Below the pieces are notes generated by a model. The model did not search any database. It was not told the DNA's origin and saw only the letters and a list, made by a program, of their open reading frames with translations. Shown piece by piece: positions 43,485 to 52,633 of a stretch of DNA of 64,000 nucleotides (the first letter of the stretch is position 1; the number at the start of each line of letters is the position of its first letter). The translations under genes were made by a program, and so were the position numbers. Source of the DNA: JAJCYK01 sp965212195 (GTDB taxonomy: Bacteria > Bacteroidota > Bacteroidia > Cytophagales > Cyclobacteriaceae); assembly GCA_965212195.1 (NCBI GenBank), contig CBDBUW010000002.1:62001-126000 (forward strand). Reading direction: 5' to 3'.

Positions 43485-44669
43485 ATGCAAGCTAAAAAAA
43501 TTCGCTATTACATTTTCTTGCGCGATGTTTTAATACTTTCAGTGAGCGCTTTCGGAGGGCCTCAGGCCCACTTGGCCATGCTTTTTGACATGATGGTACA
43601 CAAACGTGGCTATTTGAGTGAGGAGGAGTTGATAGAGTTACATGCACTTTGTCAAATACTTCCAGGTCCTACCTCTACACAAACTATTACTGCCCTGGGT
43701 TTTAAGATTGGAGGGCCCAATCTGGCCTACTTAACGTTATTGATCTGGATGCTGCCGGCAGTAATCATTATGATCACCGCTGCCATCATTATTGCCAACT
43801 TACAAGCCCGAAATATCTCTATAGATTTCACGAAGTACATTCAGCCGATGGCCGTAGGTTTTGTAACTTTTGCAGCCTATAAGATAAGTGCTAAAGTGGT
43901 ACACACTCGTACCGCAATGGGACTGATGATCATTGCAGCGGTGGTGTCCTACTTTGTAAAGAATCCCTTGATGTTCCCCGTGATATTGTTGTTCAGCGGA
44001 GCGGTAACGGCCTTAAAGTTCAAGGCTCATCCCAAGGAACAAGATAAAAAACTACAGATAGATTGGCGCAATTTTATTTTGTGGGCTACCGTTTTCGGAT
44101 TTGTAGCTCTGTTAGGGGGAATTACCGGAAACCGTTCCGTATTGCTTTTTGAGAATTTTTATCGTAATGGTTCGCTAATATTCGGAGGCGGTCAGGTATT
44201 GATCCCGCTGCTTTACACGGAGTTTGTGGAATTTAAGAGTTTCTTAACCTCTGAAGAATTTCTTTCGGGATTTGGCATTGTGCAGGCACTACCGGGGCCG
44301 GTATTCTCATTTTCCGCATTCATCGGTACCCTGGCCATGAGGGACCTGGGTATTTTCTGGCAAATCGCTGGGGGCCTAATAGCCGCTGCGGGCATATTCT
44401 TGCCTGGAACCTTCCTGATATTCTTCGTTATTCGTTTTTGGGAACAGCTTAAGAAGTACCGGGTGGTGAAAGCTTCTTTGGAAGGTATTAATGCAGCCAG
44501 CTCCGGATTAGTGATCGCCGCGGCCTTTTTACTTTTTCAACCCATAGAGCAAAATGCCAATGTAGCTAACATCACTATCCTAGTAGGCACTTTTATCATT
44601 CTGATGTTTACCCGTATTCCCGCTCCCTTCATCATAATAGGTGGGCTCATAGCGGGATTTATCTTTTAA
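43485..44669 (+). CDS. chrA: Chromate transporter ChrA family, two-domain form
   Basis: Inner-membrane protein of 394 residues with about 10-12 helices. The two homologous CHR halves each carry the family glycine-proline motif: SAFGGPQAHLAMLFDM with QILPGPTSTQT in the first, and IFGGGQVLIPLLYTEF with VQALPGPVFSFSAFIG in the second. Characterised members export chromate by proton exchange; many others have unknown anion substrates. ATG at 43485 is chosen over a TTG at 43458. It overlaps the convergent carboxypeptidase gene by 4 bases. Confidence 0.9.
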   Translation: MQAKKIRYYIFLRDVLILSVSAFGGPQAHLAMLFDMMVHKRGYLSEEELIELHALCQILPGPTSTQTITALGFKIGGPNLAYLTLLIWMLPAVIIMITAAIIIANLQARNISIDFTKYIQPMAVGFVTFAAYKISAKVVHTRTAMGLMIIAAVVSYFVKNPLMFPVILLFSGAVTALKFKAHPKEQDKKLQIDWRNFILWATVFGFVALLGGITGNRSVLLFENFYRNGSLIFGGGQVLIPLLYTEFVEFKSFLTSEEFLSGFGIVQALPGPVFSFSAFIGTLAMRDLGIFWQIAGGLIAAAGIFLPGTFLIFFVIRFWEQLKKYRVVKASLEGINAASSGLVIAAAFLLFQPIEQNANVANITILVGTFIILMFTRIPAPFIIIGGLIAGFIF

Positions 44670-45568
44670 AAGCTCAACTCGCTGCCTTCTGATGTAACCT
44701 CCAGGCTACCTTCCCGGCCAAAAGGTATGGCCAGGTTGGGTTTGTCATGTCCAAAAGGTAACCCAAAAGCTACCGGGATATGGGGATCCAAATGACTACG
44801 GATGACCCCGGCAGCACCTTTATCAAAAGTGAGTTCTCCTTCTTTCATTTTAGTCAGATGTCCTACTGCTACCCCCGCCAAATTCCGAAGCTTTCCGGCG
44901 CGCTGCAAATGAATCATCATGCGGTCGACCTGATAGAGATACTCATCAATCTCTTCTATACAAAGGATCTTATTCTCAGTATCCAGTTCGGATGAAGTAC
45001 CTATGATGTGCACCAAAAGCGATAGGTTGCCCCCAATCAGTATTCCTCGAGCAGTGCCATGCTGATTTTCTTGCTGATATTCTGCTTGCAAAGGCATACC
45101 CTGCCCTTGATACAAAATAGCCTTTAAACTATTGAGATCCGATTCATGGACCTTTGGGTCGAAGAGTTGGGGCATAGTACTGTGGATGCTTTGGATCCCC
45201 AGGCAATGTACATGTGCTAACAAAGCTGTAACATCGCTAAACCCACAGATCCATTTGGGATTCTCCTTAAATCCCTGCCAATCGATGGAGTCCAGGATGC
45301 GGGTGGTTCCATACCCTCCCCGGGCACAAAATACCGCTTTTATTTCAGGGTTATCAAGAGCCCATTGCAGGTCCCGACATCGATCCTCATCAGCACCCGC
45401 GAACATTTGATGCCGATGAAACAGGCAGTCGCCAGGTAGTACCCTCAGTCCCCACTGTTGCAATATTTCCAATGCCTTTTCTACGGATTTCTGATGGACA
45501 ACACGAGCTGGAGCTACCACTGCTACCAGGTCATTAGGTCGAAGAGAAGCAGGGGCTATATAATTCAT
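44666..45568 (-). CDS. LD-carboxypeptidase (peptidase family S66)
   Basis: Cytoplasmic serine peptidase of 300 residues that removes the terminal D-alanine from tetrapeptides in peptidoglycan recycling, or a MccF-like relative. The catalytic Ser111 lies in GFSDVTALL, preceded by the family motif CARGGYGTTRILDSIDW; the Glu (CIEEIDEY) and His (VAVGHLTKM) of the triad follow. It is separated from the upstream ompH genes by a terminator and so has its own promoter. Confidence 0.92.
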   Translation of the reverse strand: MNYIAPASLRPNDLVAVVAPARVVHQKSVEKALEILQQWGLRVLPGDCLFHRHQMFAGADEDRCRDLQWALDNPEIKAVFCARGGYGTTRILDSIDWQGFKENPKWICGFSDVTALLAHVHCLGIQSIHSTMPQLFDPKVHESDLNSLKAILYQGQGMPLQAEYQQENQHGTARGILIGGNLSLLVHIIGTSSELDTENKILCIEEIDEYLYQVDRMMIHLQRAGKLRNLAGVAVGHLTKMKEGELTFDKGAAGVIRSHLDPHIPVAFGLPFGHDKPNLAIPFGREGSLEVTSEGSELSF

Positions 45569-45607
45569 GGGCGGAAGTTATGAATTCTTGCGATATGTAA
45601 AAAATCC

Positions 45608-45640
45608 ACAAAAAAAGCCCTGAAGTTTATTCAGGGCTTA
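45608..45640 (-). terminator. Rho-independent terminator ending the bamA-ompH operon
   Basis: GCCCTGAA at 45617-45624 and TTCAGGGC at 45630-45637 form a perfect 8-bp stem with a five-base loop; on the minus strand seven T residues follow. It lies 20 bases past the last ompH stop. Confidence 0.9.
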
Positions 45641-45659
45641 AAATATGGTATACTAGTTA

Positions 45660-46199
45660 TTATTCGGTGCTTATTCCCAATTTAGCCAACACCAAATCGG
45701 AAATATCGTCTTGCTTCTGAGCATATAACAATATAGGAGCACCTTGCGTATCGGTGGCAAAAATATGGGTATAGCCATTCTCTTTGGCTACCGCATCAAT
45801 ATTGCTTTGGATCTTGTCGTATGCCGGCTTTAATAGCTCTTGCTGCTTAACCTGCAGGGACTGCTCGGCCTCCTGCTGGAACTTCTGTATAGAAGATTGA
45901 AGGTTCTGCAGTTCTGTTTGCTTGTCGTTCAAGATTACCGGATCCACATTTCCTTGTCCAGCCAGATCACTGAAGGCCTTGTATTTGTCCTCAAACTCCT
46001 TCATTTTACTTTGAAGTTGGGCACCCAGCTGCTCTTCATGAGTCTTTAGTTCGGATTCGATCTGCTTGGTCTCGGGAAGTTGGCTCAGAATGTAATTCAC
46101 ATTCGTATACCCAATCTTTAATTCAGAAGATTGAGCTTGGACCGAGAGTATTCCCAGCAAGCAAATCCCCATGGTTAAAAATAGTCTACTTAATTTCAT
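45660..46199 (-). CDS. OmpH/Skp-family periplasmic chaperone (third copy)
   Basis: A 179-residue Skp-like protein: signal peptide ending VQAQ, the short strand IGYTNVNYILSQLPETKQIE, a long coiled coil (about 45-125) and a C-terminal region LLYAQKQDDISDLVLAKLGI. Skp trimers hold unfolded outer-membrane proteins in the periplasm. It is the last gene of the operon and is clearly a paralogue of the preceding gene: the N-terminal segment and KTHEEQLGAQLQSK match nearly word for word. Confidence 0.9.
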   Translation of the reverse strand: MKLSRLFLTMGICLLGILSVQAQSSELKIGYTNVNYILSQLPETKQIESELKTHEEQLGAQLQSKMKEFEDKYKAFSDLAGQGNVDPVILNDKQTELQNLQSSIQKFQQEAEQSLQVKQQELLKPAYDKIQSNIDAVAKENGYTHIFATDTQGAPILLYAQKQDDISDLVLAKLGISTE

Positions 46200-46231
46200 T
46201 GTCTTATAACTTTAGTGTGATATCGTATTTT

Positions 46232-46744
46232 TTATTGTTCGGCGGCTACTCCCATCTTTGCCAAAACCAAATCGGATATATCGTTCTCATCCGAAGTATA
46301 TAGCAGTACGCTGTTGGTGAATACATGACTGAACCCATTTTCCTCAGCCACCGTTTTTATGTTTGTTTCGATTTTCTCATATACCGGCGAAAGCAACTGC
46401 AATTGCTTGTTCTTTATGGATTTATCAGCCTCAGCTGCAAATTTCTGGATATTGGTCTGCATTGTTTGCAACTCCCTTTGGGCATCATTTCGAACCACCT
46501 CGGTCATGGTATCGGCAGTTTTTTGAAAATATTCCAATTTTCTTTGTAACTCTTCTTGTTTGGATTGTAACTGCGCTCCCAATTGGTCTTGATGAGTCTT
46601 TAATTCGGACTCAATTTGCTTAGCTTCCGGCAATCGGCTCAGGATATATTCGGCATTGGTATAGCCGATCTTAAGTCCCTGAGCACCTGCTGTAAGTGCA
46701 CTACAGGCCAGTGCGACAGTTAAAAGTATGGTATAAGCTTTCAT
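46232..46744 (-). CDS. OmpH/Skp-family periplasmic chaperone (second copy)
   Basis: A 170-residue paralogue of the downstream gene with signal peptide ending AGAQ, IGYTNAEYILSRLPEAKQIESEL, a central coiled coil and the same C-terminal NDISDLVLAKMGV. The two probably arose by a tandem duplication and could form mixed trimers. It lies 27 bases after the first ompH copy. Confidence 0.9.
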   Translation of the reverse strand: MKAYTILLTVALACSALTAGAQGLKIGYTNAEYILSRLPEAKQIESELKTHQDQLGAQLQSKQEELQRKLEYFQKTADTMTEVVRNDAQRELQTMQTNIQKFAAEADKSIKNKQLQLLSPVYEKIETNIKTVAEENGFSHVFTNSVLLYTSDENDISDLVLAKMGVAAEQ

Positions 46745-46771
46745 TCTATTATAGATTTTAACGTCAATCTT

Positions 46772-47302
46772 TTATTCCACTACATCGTTTTTATCGCCCA
46801 ATCCCAATTCCTCCAACACAAAATCCGTATAGTCATGTACCGGATTGGAATATATAATGGCGTAATCCCCAGATTTATCAAAAACCAATTCCAATCGCTT
46901 GGATTTGGCGATTTTTTCCACGGCGTCGAACAACTTGTCCTGTACCGGTTTTAAGAGTTCCTTTTTCTTTAAAAAGTACAACCCCTCATATCCGAATACT
47001 TTACGATGATAAGCCTTGCTGGCTTCTTCCTTCTCTTGGATGGAGCTCAGCCTTTCAGCCTTCATCTCTTCCGTCAATAATACCTCCTCAGCCTGATAGG
47101 CATCATACAAACCCTGGATTTCTTGTCGCATGGTCCCGATTTCCTCTTGCCATAGTTGTGACACTTTGTCCAGTTCCTGCTGTACGTCTGCATATTCCGG
47201 CATTTTTTCCAGAATATAGGCTGCATCGATATACCCCCACTTTTGGGCGTATAAACCTTGGGTCAACAAGACAATAACAAGTATTATACCAAATTTCTTC
47301 AT
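46772..47302 (-). CDS. OmpH/Skp-family periplasmic chaperone (first copy, divergent)
   Basis: A 176-residue Skp-like protein with signal peptide MKKFGIILVIVLLTQGLYAQ and start of the mature domain KWGYIDAAYILEKMPEYADVQ. The coiled-coil arms are present, but it differs more from the other two copies and is enriched in charged residues. The start at 47302 (one base after the bamA stop) is chosen over 47395, which would lie inside bamA. Immediate linkage to bamA marks it as the likely ancestral skp. Confidence 0.9.
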   Translation of the reverse strand: MKKFGIILVIVLLTQGLYAQKWGYIDAAYILEKMPEYADVQQELDKVSQLWQEEIGTMRQEIQGLYDAYQAEEVLLTEEMKAERLSSIQEKEEASKAYHRKVFGYEGLYFLKKKELLKPVQDKLFDAVEKIAKSKRLELVFDKSGDYAIIYSNPVHDYTDFVLEELGLGDKNDVVE

Positions 47303-47303
47303 A

Positions 47304-49979
47304 CTAACGTATTGGTTGTCCGATAGAGAAATGAAACTGGGCTCCGCTTCTCTCCGTTTGACCGGGTACAATGTCGAATCCATAGGCCCAATCAACCCCT
47401 ATTAACCCGAAGGCCGGCATAAATATCCTGGCTCCTACTCCTACAGATTTAAATGTCTTGAAAGGGTCGTAATCGTCGTAGTCATAGAAGTTGTTTCCTC
47501 CTTCTGCAAACCCCAAAACGTAAATGGTGGCGCTGGGATTTAAAGAAACCGGGTAACGCAATTCCATAACGAATTTAGTAAATGCTACTCCACCGTCCAC
47601 TTCATCAGAACTTAATCCACGTCCATCAATAGCATAACGGGGAGGGGTAATAGCTTGATTCTCATAACCCCTTAAACCAATTTGATCGGTTCCTATAATC
47701 CCAAAACTCTGATTACCCAATCCATCACCGCCCAGGAAAAAGCGTTCAAATGGTGCGATGCCGGTTTTATCGGTGTACGATCCCAAGAATCCCAAGTGAG
47801 CACGGGCATTAATAACCAAATCGCCCACTACCCGGGTAAAGAACGATGCATCGAACATAACCTTGTGGTACTCTACCCATTTAAATTTCTCGGCGTTGCT
47901 AGCTGTTTCATAATCAATGTCTCGCCATACACTGTAGGGCGGGGTCAAAGCCACACTCAAAGATAAAGAGGAACCCTCCCTAGGGAACATAGGGTTGTCA
48001 ATGCTGTTTCTGGCAACGGTGGTATTGAACACAAAACTGTTGGCATCACCGGTACTAAATCCCAGCCTGCTTATAGGGAAATCCTCTAGCTCATAGTTTT
48101 GGAATGAAATGCTATTAGAAAGTGTGAAGAAGTCATCCGGCCAGCGAACTCTTCTTCCTAAACCTAAGGTTACACTGCTCAGTTTGAGTTTACCGAAAGT
48201 CTCGTTGGTGAAAAAATTAACGTTGCGCTGTACAGCCTGGCTCAGGCTTATTGATAAGCTATTAGGCTTCTTGCCCCCCAACCAGGGCTCTGAAAATGTC
48301 AAGCTGTAATTTTGAAACTGCTTTCCGTTGGCTTGGATACGCAATGCCAGTCGTTGCCCATCGCCCACAGGCAAAGGCCTCCAGTTTTCTATATGGGGAA
48401 TATTGCGAATGGAGAAATTATTAAATACCAGTCCTACCGTTCCCACGAAGCCGAAGTTACCTCCCCAGCCTCCGGAAAGCTCGATCTGGTCGCTAGGTTT
48501 TTCCACCAGAGTATATTCTATATCCACGGTACCTTCGGCCGGGTTGGGAACAGGATTTAGACCGATCTGTTCCGGATCGAAATATCCCATTTGCGAAAGC
48601 TCTCGCTGCGTTCGGATCAACAGAGATCGATTGAATTTCTGACCGGGCAGAGTTCGTATCTCACGTCGAATAACGTGATCGCTGGTACGGTCATTTCCTT
48701 TTATGATCACTTTACTAATGGTAGCTTGAGTGCCTTCAAAAACCCGCATCTCTACATCAATGGAATCACCTTCAATGCGGACTTCTACGGGGTTAACACT
48801 AAAGAACAAGTAGCCGTCGTCCATATACAAAGAGCTTATATCCGGGCCATTGGGGTTGAAGTTGAGCCGTTGGTTTATTTTTTCCATATCATAGGCGTCA
48901 CCTTTTTGGACCCCCAGCACGGCGCTTAGTGTAGCATCGTCATAAACATAATTGCCGACCCAGTCAATATCTCTGAAGTAATACTTCTTGCCTTCCTCAA
49001 CCTCGATGTTGATGTCAACGTTGTCATCATCAAAGCGATAAACGGTGTCACTTACTACCCTGGCATCACGATATCCTTTGGTGTTATAAAAGTCTACGAG
49101 GCTCTCCTTATCGGTTTCATACTCGTTGCGCACGAACTTTGAGCTGTTGAAAAAGTTGAGTTTTATGTGATCGTTGATATACTCCATCACCTGCTGGCTG
49201 CTTACTTCCTGGGAGGAGTCCATCATATGTTTAACGTTACGCGGGCTGGCAGAAAAAAGCCTATGGGCAAAATCCTCAAATATGCTGAGACGAATATGCT
49301 CATTGGTGGATTTCATTTTCTTCTTCAACTTGCCGTCGGAGAAATTCTCATTGCCTTCCATGTAGATCTTATTAATACGCACTTTACTGTTGCGATCTAC
49401 CTCGATCAGGAAGTTAACACTGTTGCGCAGCAAGCTGTCCGCTGCTTGACTAATGTCAACTTCAGTATTTAAATACCCTTTACTCATAAAGTGGTTGCGG
49501 ATACCCAGCTCTGTGTTCTTCATCATAGCTTCGGTTACCACTTTACCTCTAATACCGTCAATGATTTCACTGACCTCGCCCTGTTGAGTCTTATTGATAC
49601 CGGTGAATTGTACATCTCTTAGACGAGGGCGCTCTCTAACTTCTACATTGAGAAAGGCCTTCCCGTCCTCGACTTTAGTTAGATAGACCTTTACATCCTC
49701 AATAATCCCTTGAGCATACAGTTTCTTAATAGCGTTGGTAATGTCGTCGCCAGGGATCTTGATCCTGTCACCCAGCTTTAAACCGGTAAGAGAGATCAAG
49801 GCATTTTTGTCTAGAAATTCAGCTCCAGTAACTACGATCTCTCCCACCTCATATTCTTGGGGACTGGAATAACTGACCTGGGGTTTATTTCGATCGCTGC
49901 CCACACCGACACCGATTTGGGCTTGGGCCAGGATTGCCCAGAGCATTGACAGGCTGAGTACAATTATCCGCTTCATCAC
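47304..49979 (-). CDS. bamA: Outer-membrane protein assembly factor BamA
   Basis: Core of the machinery that inserts beta-barrels in the outer membrane. The 891-residue protein has a signal peptide (about 1-20), five POTRA-type repeats (about 45-470, for example VTGAEFLDKNALISLTGLKLGD and ISKVIIKGNDRTSDHVIRRE) and a C-terminal Omp85 barrel with the lid motif region FFLGGDGLGNQSFGIIGTDQIGLRGYENQ (in parts) and a final strand. It lies between uppS (4 bases) and three ompH genes. Confidence 0.95.
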   Translation of the reverse strand: MMKRIIVLSLSMLWAILAQAQIGVGVGSDRNKPQVSYSSPQEYEVGEIVVTGAEFLDKNALISLTGLKLGDRIKIPGDDITNAIKKLYAQGIIEDVKVYLTKVEDGKAFLNVEVRERPRLRDVQFTGINKTQQGEVSEIIDGIRGKVVTEAMMKNTELGIRNHFMSKGYLNTEVDISQAADSLLRNSVNFLIEVDRNSKVRINKIYMEGNENFSDGKLKKKMKSTNEHIRLSIFEDFAHRLFSASPRNVKHMMDSSQEVSSQQVMEYINDHIKLNFFNSSKFVRNEYETDKESLVDFYNTKGYRDARVVSDTVYRFDDDNVDINIEVEEGKKYYFRDIDWVGNYVYDDATLSAVLGVQKGDAYDMEKINQRLNFNPNGPDISSLYMDDGYLFFSVNPVEVRIEGDSIDVEMRVFEGTQATISKVIIKGNDRTSDHVIRREIRTLPGQKFNRSLLIRTQRELSQMGYFDPEQIGLNPVPNPAEGTVDIEYTLVEKPSDQIELSGGWGGNFGFVGTVGLVFNNFSIRNIPHIENWRPLPVGDGQRLALRIQANGKQFQNYSLTFSEPWLGGKKPNSLSISLSQAVQRNVNFFTNETFGKLKLSSVTLGLGRRVRWPDDFFTLSNSISFQNYELEDFPISRLGFSTGDANSFVFNTTVARNSIDNPMFPREGSSLSLSVALTPPYSVWRDIDYETASNAEKFKWVEYHKVMFDASFFTRVVGDLVINARAHLGFLGSYTDKTGIAPFERFFLGGDGLGNQSFGIIGTDQIGLRGYENQAITPPRYAIDGRGLSSDEVDGGVAFTKFVMELRYPVSLNPSATIYVLGFAEGGNNFYDYDDYDPFKTFKSVGVGARIFMPAFGLIGVDWAYGFDIVPGQTERSGAQFHFSIGQPIR

Positions 49980-49983
49980 TAGG

Positions 49984-50727
49984 TCATGTATTTACCTGTT
50001 CGCTTATTTTTCCGAATCGGCGTTCTCTTGATTGATACGCCAAAATCGCCTGATAGAGGTGCTGTTTTCTAAAATCCGGCCAAAGAACTTCGGTCATGAA
50101 CAACTCGGTGTAGGCAATCTGCCACAGCAGGAAATTACTTATTCTCATCTCCCCGCTGGTCCTGATTAGCAGTTCAGGATCGGGTATCGTTCGTGTTTCC
50201 AGGTACCCGGCAAATAAATCCTCATCAATTTCAGAAATATCTACCCTACCCATTTTTACATCTTCTGTCAAAGTCTTAATGGCTTCAATCAATTCCCATC
50301 GGCCACTGTAGCTCAATGCCAGCGTCAACTGCAATCTTTGGTTGTCCTTGGTACTTTCCATGGCTTCCTCCAGCTCCAGCTGGCAAACTTTGGGAAGATT
50401 GCTCAAATTACCAATGGCGGTAAGTCGTACATCATTCTCCTGAAGTGTGGGGATCTCCTTTCGTATGGAGGACACCAACAAACGCATCAGGCCATCCACT
50501 TCAAGTTTTGGTCGGGACCAGTTTTCTGTAGAAAATGCGTATAACGTAAGGTACTGAACACCTAGTTCTGCACAACCTTCGGTAATCTCTCTAACCGACT
50601 TTACGGCATTTTGGTGCCCGAATAGCCTAGCAGCCCCTTTTTTTTTGGCCCAACGTCCATTTCCGTCCATTATGACGGCTATGTGTGCCGGTAAATTATT
50701 AGGATCAATATTTTCCTTTAAATCCAT
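49984..50727 (-). CDS. uppS: Isoprenyl transferase (undecaprenyl diphosphate synthase)
   Basis: Makes the C55 lipid carrier for peptidoglycan and surface sugars. The 247-residue cis-prenyltransferase has VIMDGNGRWAKKKG with catalytic Asp21, the FSTENWSRPK segment, and the C-terminal RTSGEMRISNFLLWQIAYTE substrate-binding region (in parts). It is directly upstream of bamA, the normal arrangement in Bacteroidota. Confidence 0.96.
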   Translation of the reverse strand: MDLKENIDPNNLPAHIAVIMDGNGRWAKKKGAARLFGHQNAVKSVREITEGCAELGVQYLTLYAFSTENWSRPKLEVDGLMRLLVSSIRKEIPTLQENDVRLTAIGNLSNLPKVCQLELEEAMESTKDNQRLQLTLALSYSGRWELIEAIKTLTEDVKMGRVDISEIDEDLFAGYLETRTIPDPELLIRTSGEMRISNFLLWQIAYTELFMTEVLWPDFRKQHLYQAILAYQSRERRFGKISEQVNT

Positions 50728-50790
50728 AAAAGGGCCTGAAATTCAAAGCGCAAGGTACGAAAATGGTTACTTTTAAAGAATTATATAACC

Positions 50791-50819
50791 TATTCTTTAA
50801 CAATATTTAACAAAGAATA
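50791..50819. repeat. AT-rich inverted repeat downstream of the second barrel gene
   Basis: TATTCTTT at 50791-50798 pairs with AAAGAATA at 50812-50819. It begins right after the minus-strand stop at 50821, in the 93-base gap before uppS. It lacks a T tract, so it is at best a weak terminator or an mRNA-stabilising hairpin. Confidence 0.4.
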
Positions 50820-50820
50820 A

Positions 50821-51510
50821 TCAGTATGAATTGAAGGGACAAGGCACCGAATAGAAGGTGTAACTGATGGAAAATCCTGCGAAGTAATACCAGTCATTAT
50901 CCAATTCATTTCCGTAGGTAGGATTTAGCTTATCAGGTACGGGGACTTCGGATACTTCATCAATGTAATCGAAAAAAGTTTTCCGGGCCCCAAACTCAAA
51001 TTCCAAATTCCATTGCTTATTTAGCCGGTACTTTATACCTAATCCGAAGGGAATTACCGGTTGTATTCTGCTGTAATCAGCGGTACCGGATTTATTACTG
51101 TATGCCGATAATCCTACACCGCCGAAAAAGTAAGGAGACCAATTTATAAGAGAATTCCGCTCTTTGTAATCCAGAAAATTGTATTCTACAGTAAGAGAAC
51201 CCTCGATTACAAATCGGCGGAAAGAACGGTCCCGCAGTTGTGTGAAGGGATCAATGGGGTTCTTGGCATCATCACCGCGGATCCTCCCTATAAGACCTGC
51301 CCCCCGCACGCTTACCACGTTGCTCAAATTGTATCTTACAAATCCCTGCAAACCCAGGCCTTGCTGGCCAAATTGATACCCCCGAACCAAGTCGCCTGTA
51401 TAAGCTACACCGCCTATACCGCCGCCGATCTCCAGGCCCTGCCCGCTAAGGGGAAGATAACTGGCTACTAGTAACAAAAAGGGAAAACCCCAAGATTTTC
51501 CCGCTCTCAA
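50821..51510 (-). CDS. Outer-membrane beta-barrel protein, DUF6089-like (second copy)
   Basis: A predicted 8-10 strand outer-membrane barrel of about 229 residues. A TTG start at 51510 gives a good signal peptide (RAGKSWGFPFLLLVASYLPLSGQ); the ATG at 51585 would add 25 residues and overlap the upstream gene by 53 bases. Alternating strands such as LEIGGGIGGVAYTGDL and LEFEFGARKTFFDYIDEVSEV match the neighbouring DUF6089 protein, so the two are paralogues. Function unknown; position between nadK and uppS/bamA is conserved in Bacteroidota. Confidence 0.75.
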   Translation of the reverse strand: MRAGKSWGFPFLLLVASYLPLSGQGLEIGGGIGGVAYTGDLVRGYQFGQQGLGLQGFVRYNLSNVVSVRGAGLIGRIRGDDAKNPIDPFTQLRDRSFRRFVIEGSLTVEYNFLDYKERNSLINWSPYFFGGVGLSAYSNKSGTADYSRIQPVIPFGLGIKYRLNKQWNLEFEFGARKTFFDYIDEVSEVPVPDKLNPTYGNELDNDWYYFAGFSISYTFYSVPCPFNSY

Positions 51511-51532
51511 AAATCGATTACGTTTTTTGATC

Positions 51533-52561
51533 CTACCTGAATTTTGCTCTCCTAAATCTACTGCTCCGCAATATATAACTGACATGGAAACCAGTAACTA
51601 TGTAAATATCTTTATCGCCTTTGTCGCCCCGGATGTTGTCCTTGGCCTCCCTGCCATAACCGGCAATAGTGGTATAAGTGTTTCCGTCGAAAGTGGACAC
51701 ATAGCTCTCCAAATTATTGGGAATCACCCCAGTTTGCCGGGTCTCCCCTGATTCTACAGCCTGTACCTCTCTGGATCGATCCGACAAGGCTCTGGCCAGA
51801 TCGCTTGGTAACGATCCCAAATCGACATAATCACCCGAAACATCGTCTAAATAGTCAAAAAACAGGTATCTGTAGCCGATCTCAAAGGAAAAATCCACTC
51901 TTTCGCTCACTCTAAAACGCACGCCAGCTCCAAATGGTATAGCTAATTGTACTTTTTTATAGGATTTTCCCTCGGTGCGCAGAGGTGCCAGTGCTACCCA
52001 TTCACCGGCATTTGGAAATGGTGTATTACCGTTATTGACATCTACATCTGGTACCAATGCCTTGGGATTGTGATGAAAGACCGCGAATCCTGCAAAAGCA
52101 TAGGGAATAACATTTTTACGCGATCGATAGGTAGACAGATTTTCAGCAAAGTCAATGACCCCCGTAAAGGCCAGCTCTTTGATGTCGTTACGAAACTGTA
52201 GGTTCCTCACATATCGGAACCGACCCAAATCGTCATTGGGATCCGCAGATTCAAAATCGTCCCCTTTTAATCGACCCCACTGAAAACTACCTCTTACGGT
52301 AAAACGAGGACCGAAGCGGCGCGTCGCGAAAATTCCTATGCTGGGCCGTGTAAAGCTTAAATTCGTGCTGAGGATCTGATCTTTAGGTGCCAGATCACCA
52401 AAGTAATTCATGGCATTGACCATTATACCTACCGTGGTGTATTGCTTATTTATGGTATAGGTTGAACTTCTGGGGCCGGATGAACCTATTCTTTGAGATA
52501 GTGCTGACTGGTGAAAGAACATGCAAATCAGCAAAATAAGTCCAGCAACTGCCTTGTTCAT
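51533..52561 (-). CDS. Outer-membrane beta-barrel protein, DUF6089 family (first copy)
   Basis: A 342-residue barrel with signal peptide (MNKAVAGLILLICMFFHQSALSQ) and many amphipathic strands (TTVGIMVNAMNYFGDLAP, RFTVRGSFQWGRLKGDD, FSFEIGYRYLFFDYLDDVSG). The family is Bacteroidota-specific and uncharacterised; it is usually encoded between nadK and uppS or bamA. A role in envelope biogenesis is inferred only from this linkage. Ends in a basic tail (FRRAKFR) rather than an aromatic residue, unusual for a BamA substrate. Confidence 0.85.
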   Translation of the reverse strand: MNKAVAGLILLICMFFHQSALSQRIGSSGPRSSTYTINKQYTTVGIMVNAMNYFGDLAPKDQILSTNLSFTRPSIGIFATRRFGPRFTVRGSFQWGRLKGDDFESADPNDDLGRFRYVRNLQFRNDIKELAFTGVIDFAENLSTYRSRKNVIPYAFAGFAVFHHNPKALVPDVDVNNGNTPFPNAGEWVALAPLRTEGKSYKKVQLAIPFGAGVRFRVSERVDFSFEIGYRYLFFDYLDDVSGDYVDLGSLPSDLARALSDRSREVQAVESGETRQTGVIPNNLESYVSTFDGNTYTTIAGYGREAKDNIRGDKGDKDIYIVTGFHVSYILRSSRFRRAKFR

Positions 52562-52589
52562 AAAAATTATCTCAAAAAATAGTATTATA

Positions 52590-52597
52590 CAAAGTTA
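52590..52597 (-). promoter_or_regulatory. Candidate internal -7 box before the first DUF6089 gene
   Basis: Minus-strand TAACTTTG 28 bases before the start at 52561. A TTTG is 26 bases upstream (52627-52624), outside the usual spacing. It may be an internal promoter of the nadK-bamA operon. Confidence 0.4.
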
Positions 52598-52633
52598 GAA
52601 ATAAGAATGAAATATTAAAATTTCAAAATCAAG

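Noticed and set aside
45660..46744. Frameshifted single gene split into two OmpH copies
   Set aside because: Each has its own signal peptide, full coiled coil and conserved C-terminus, so they are complete tandem paralogues.
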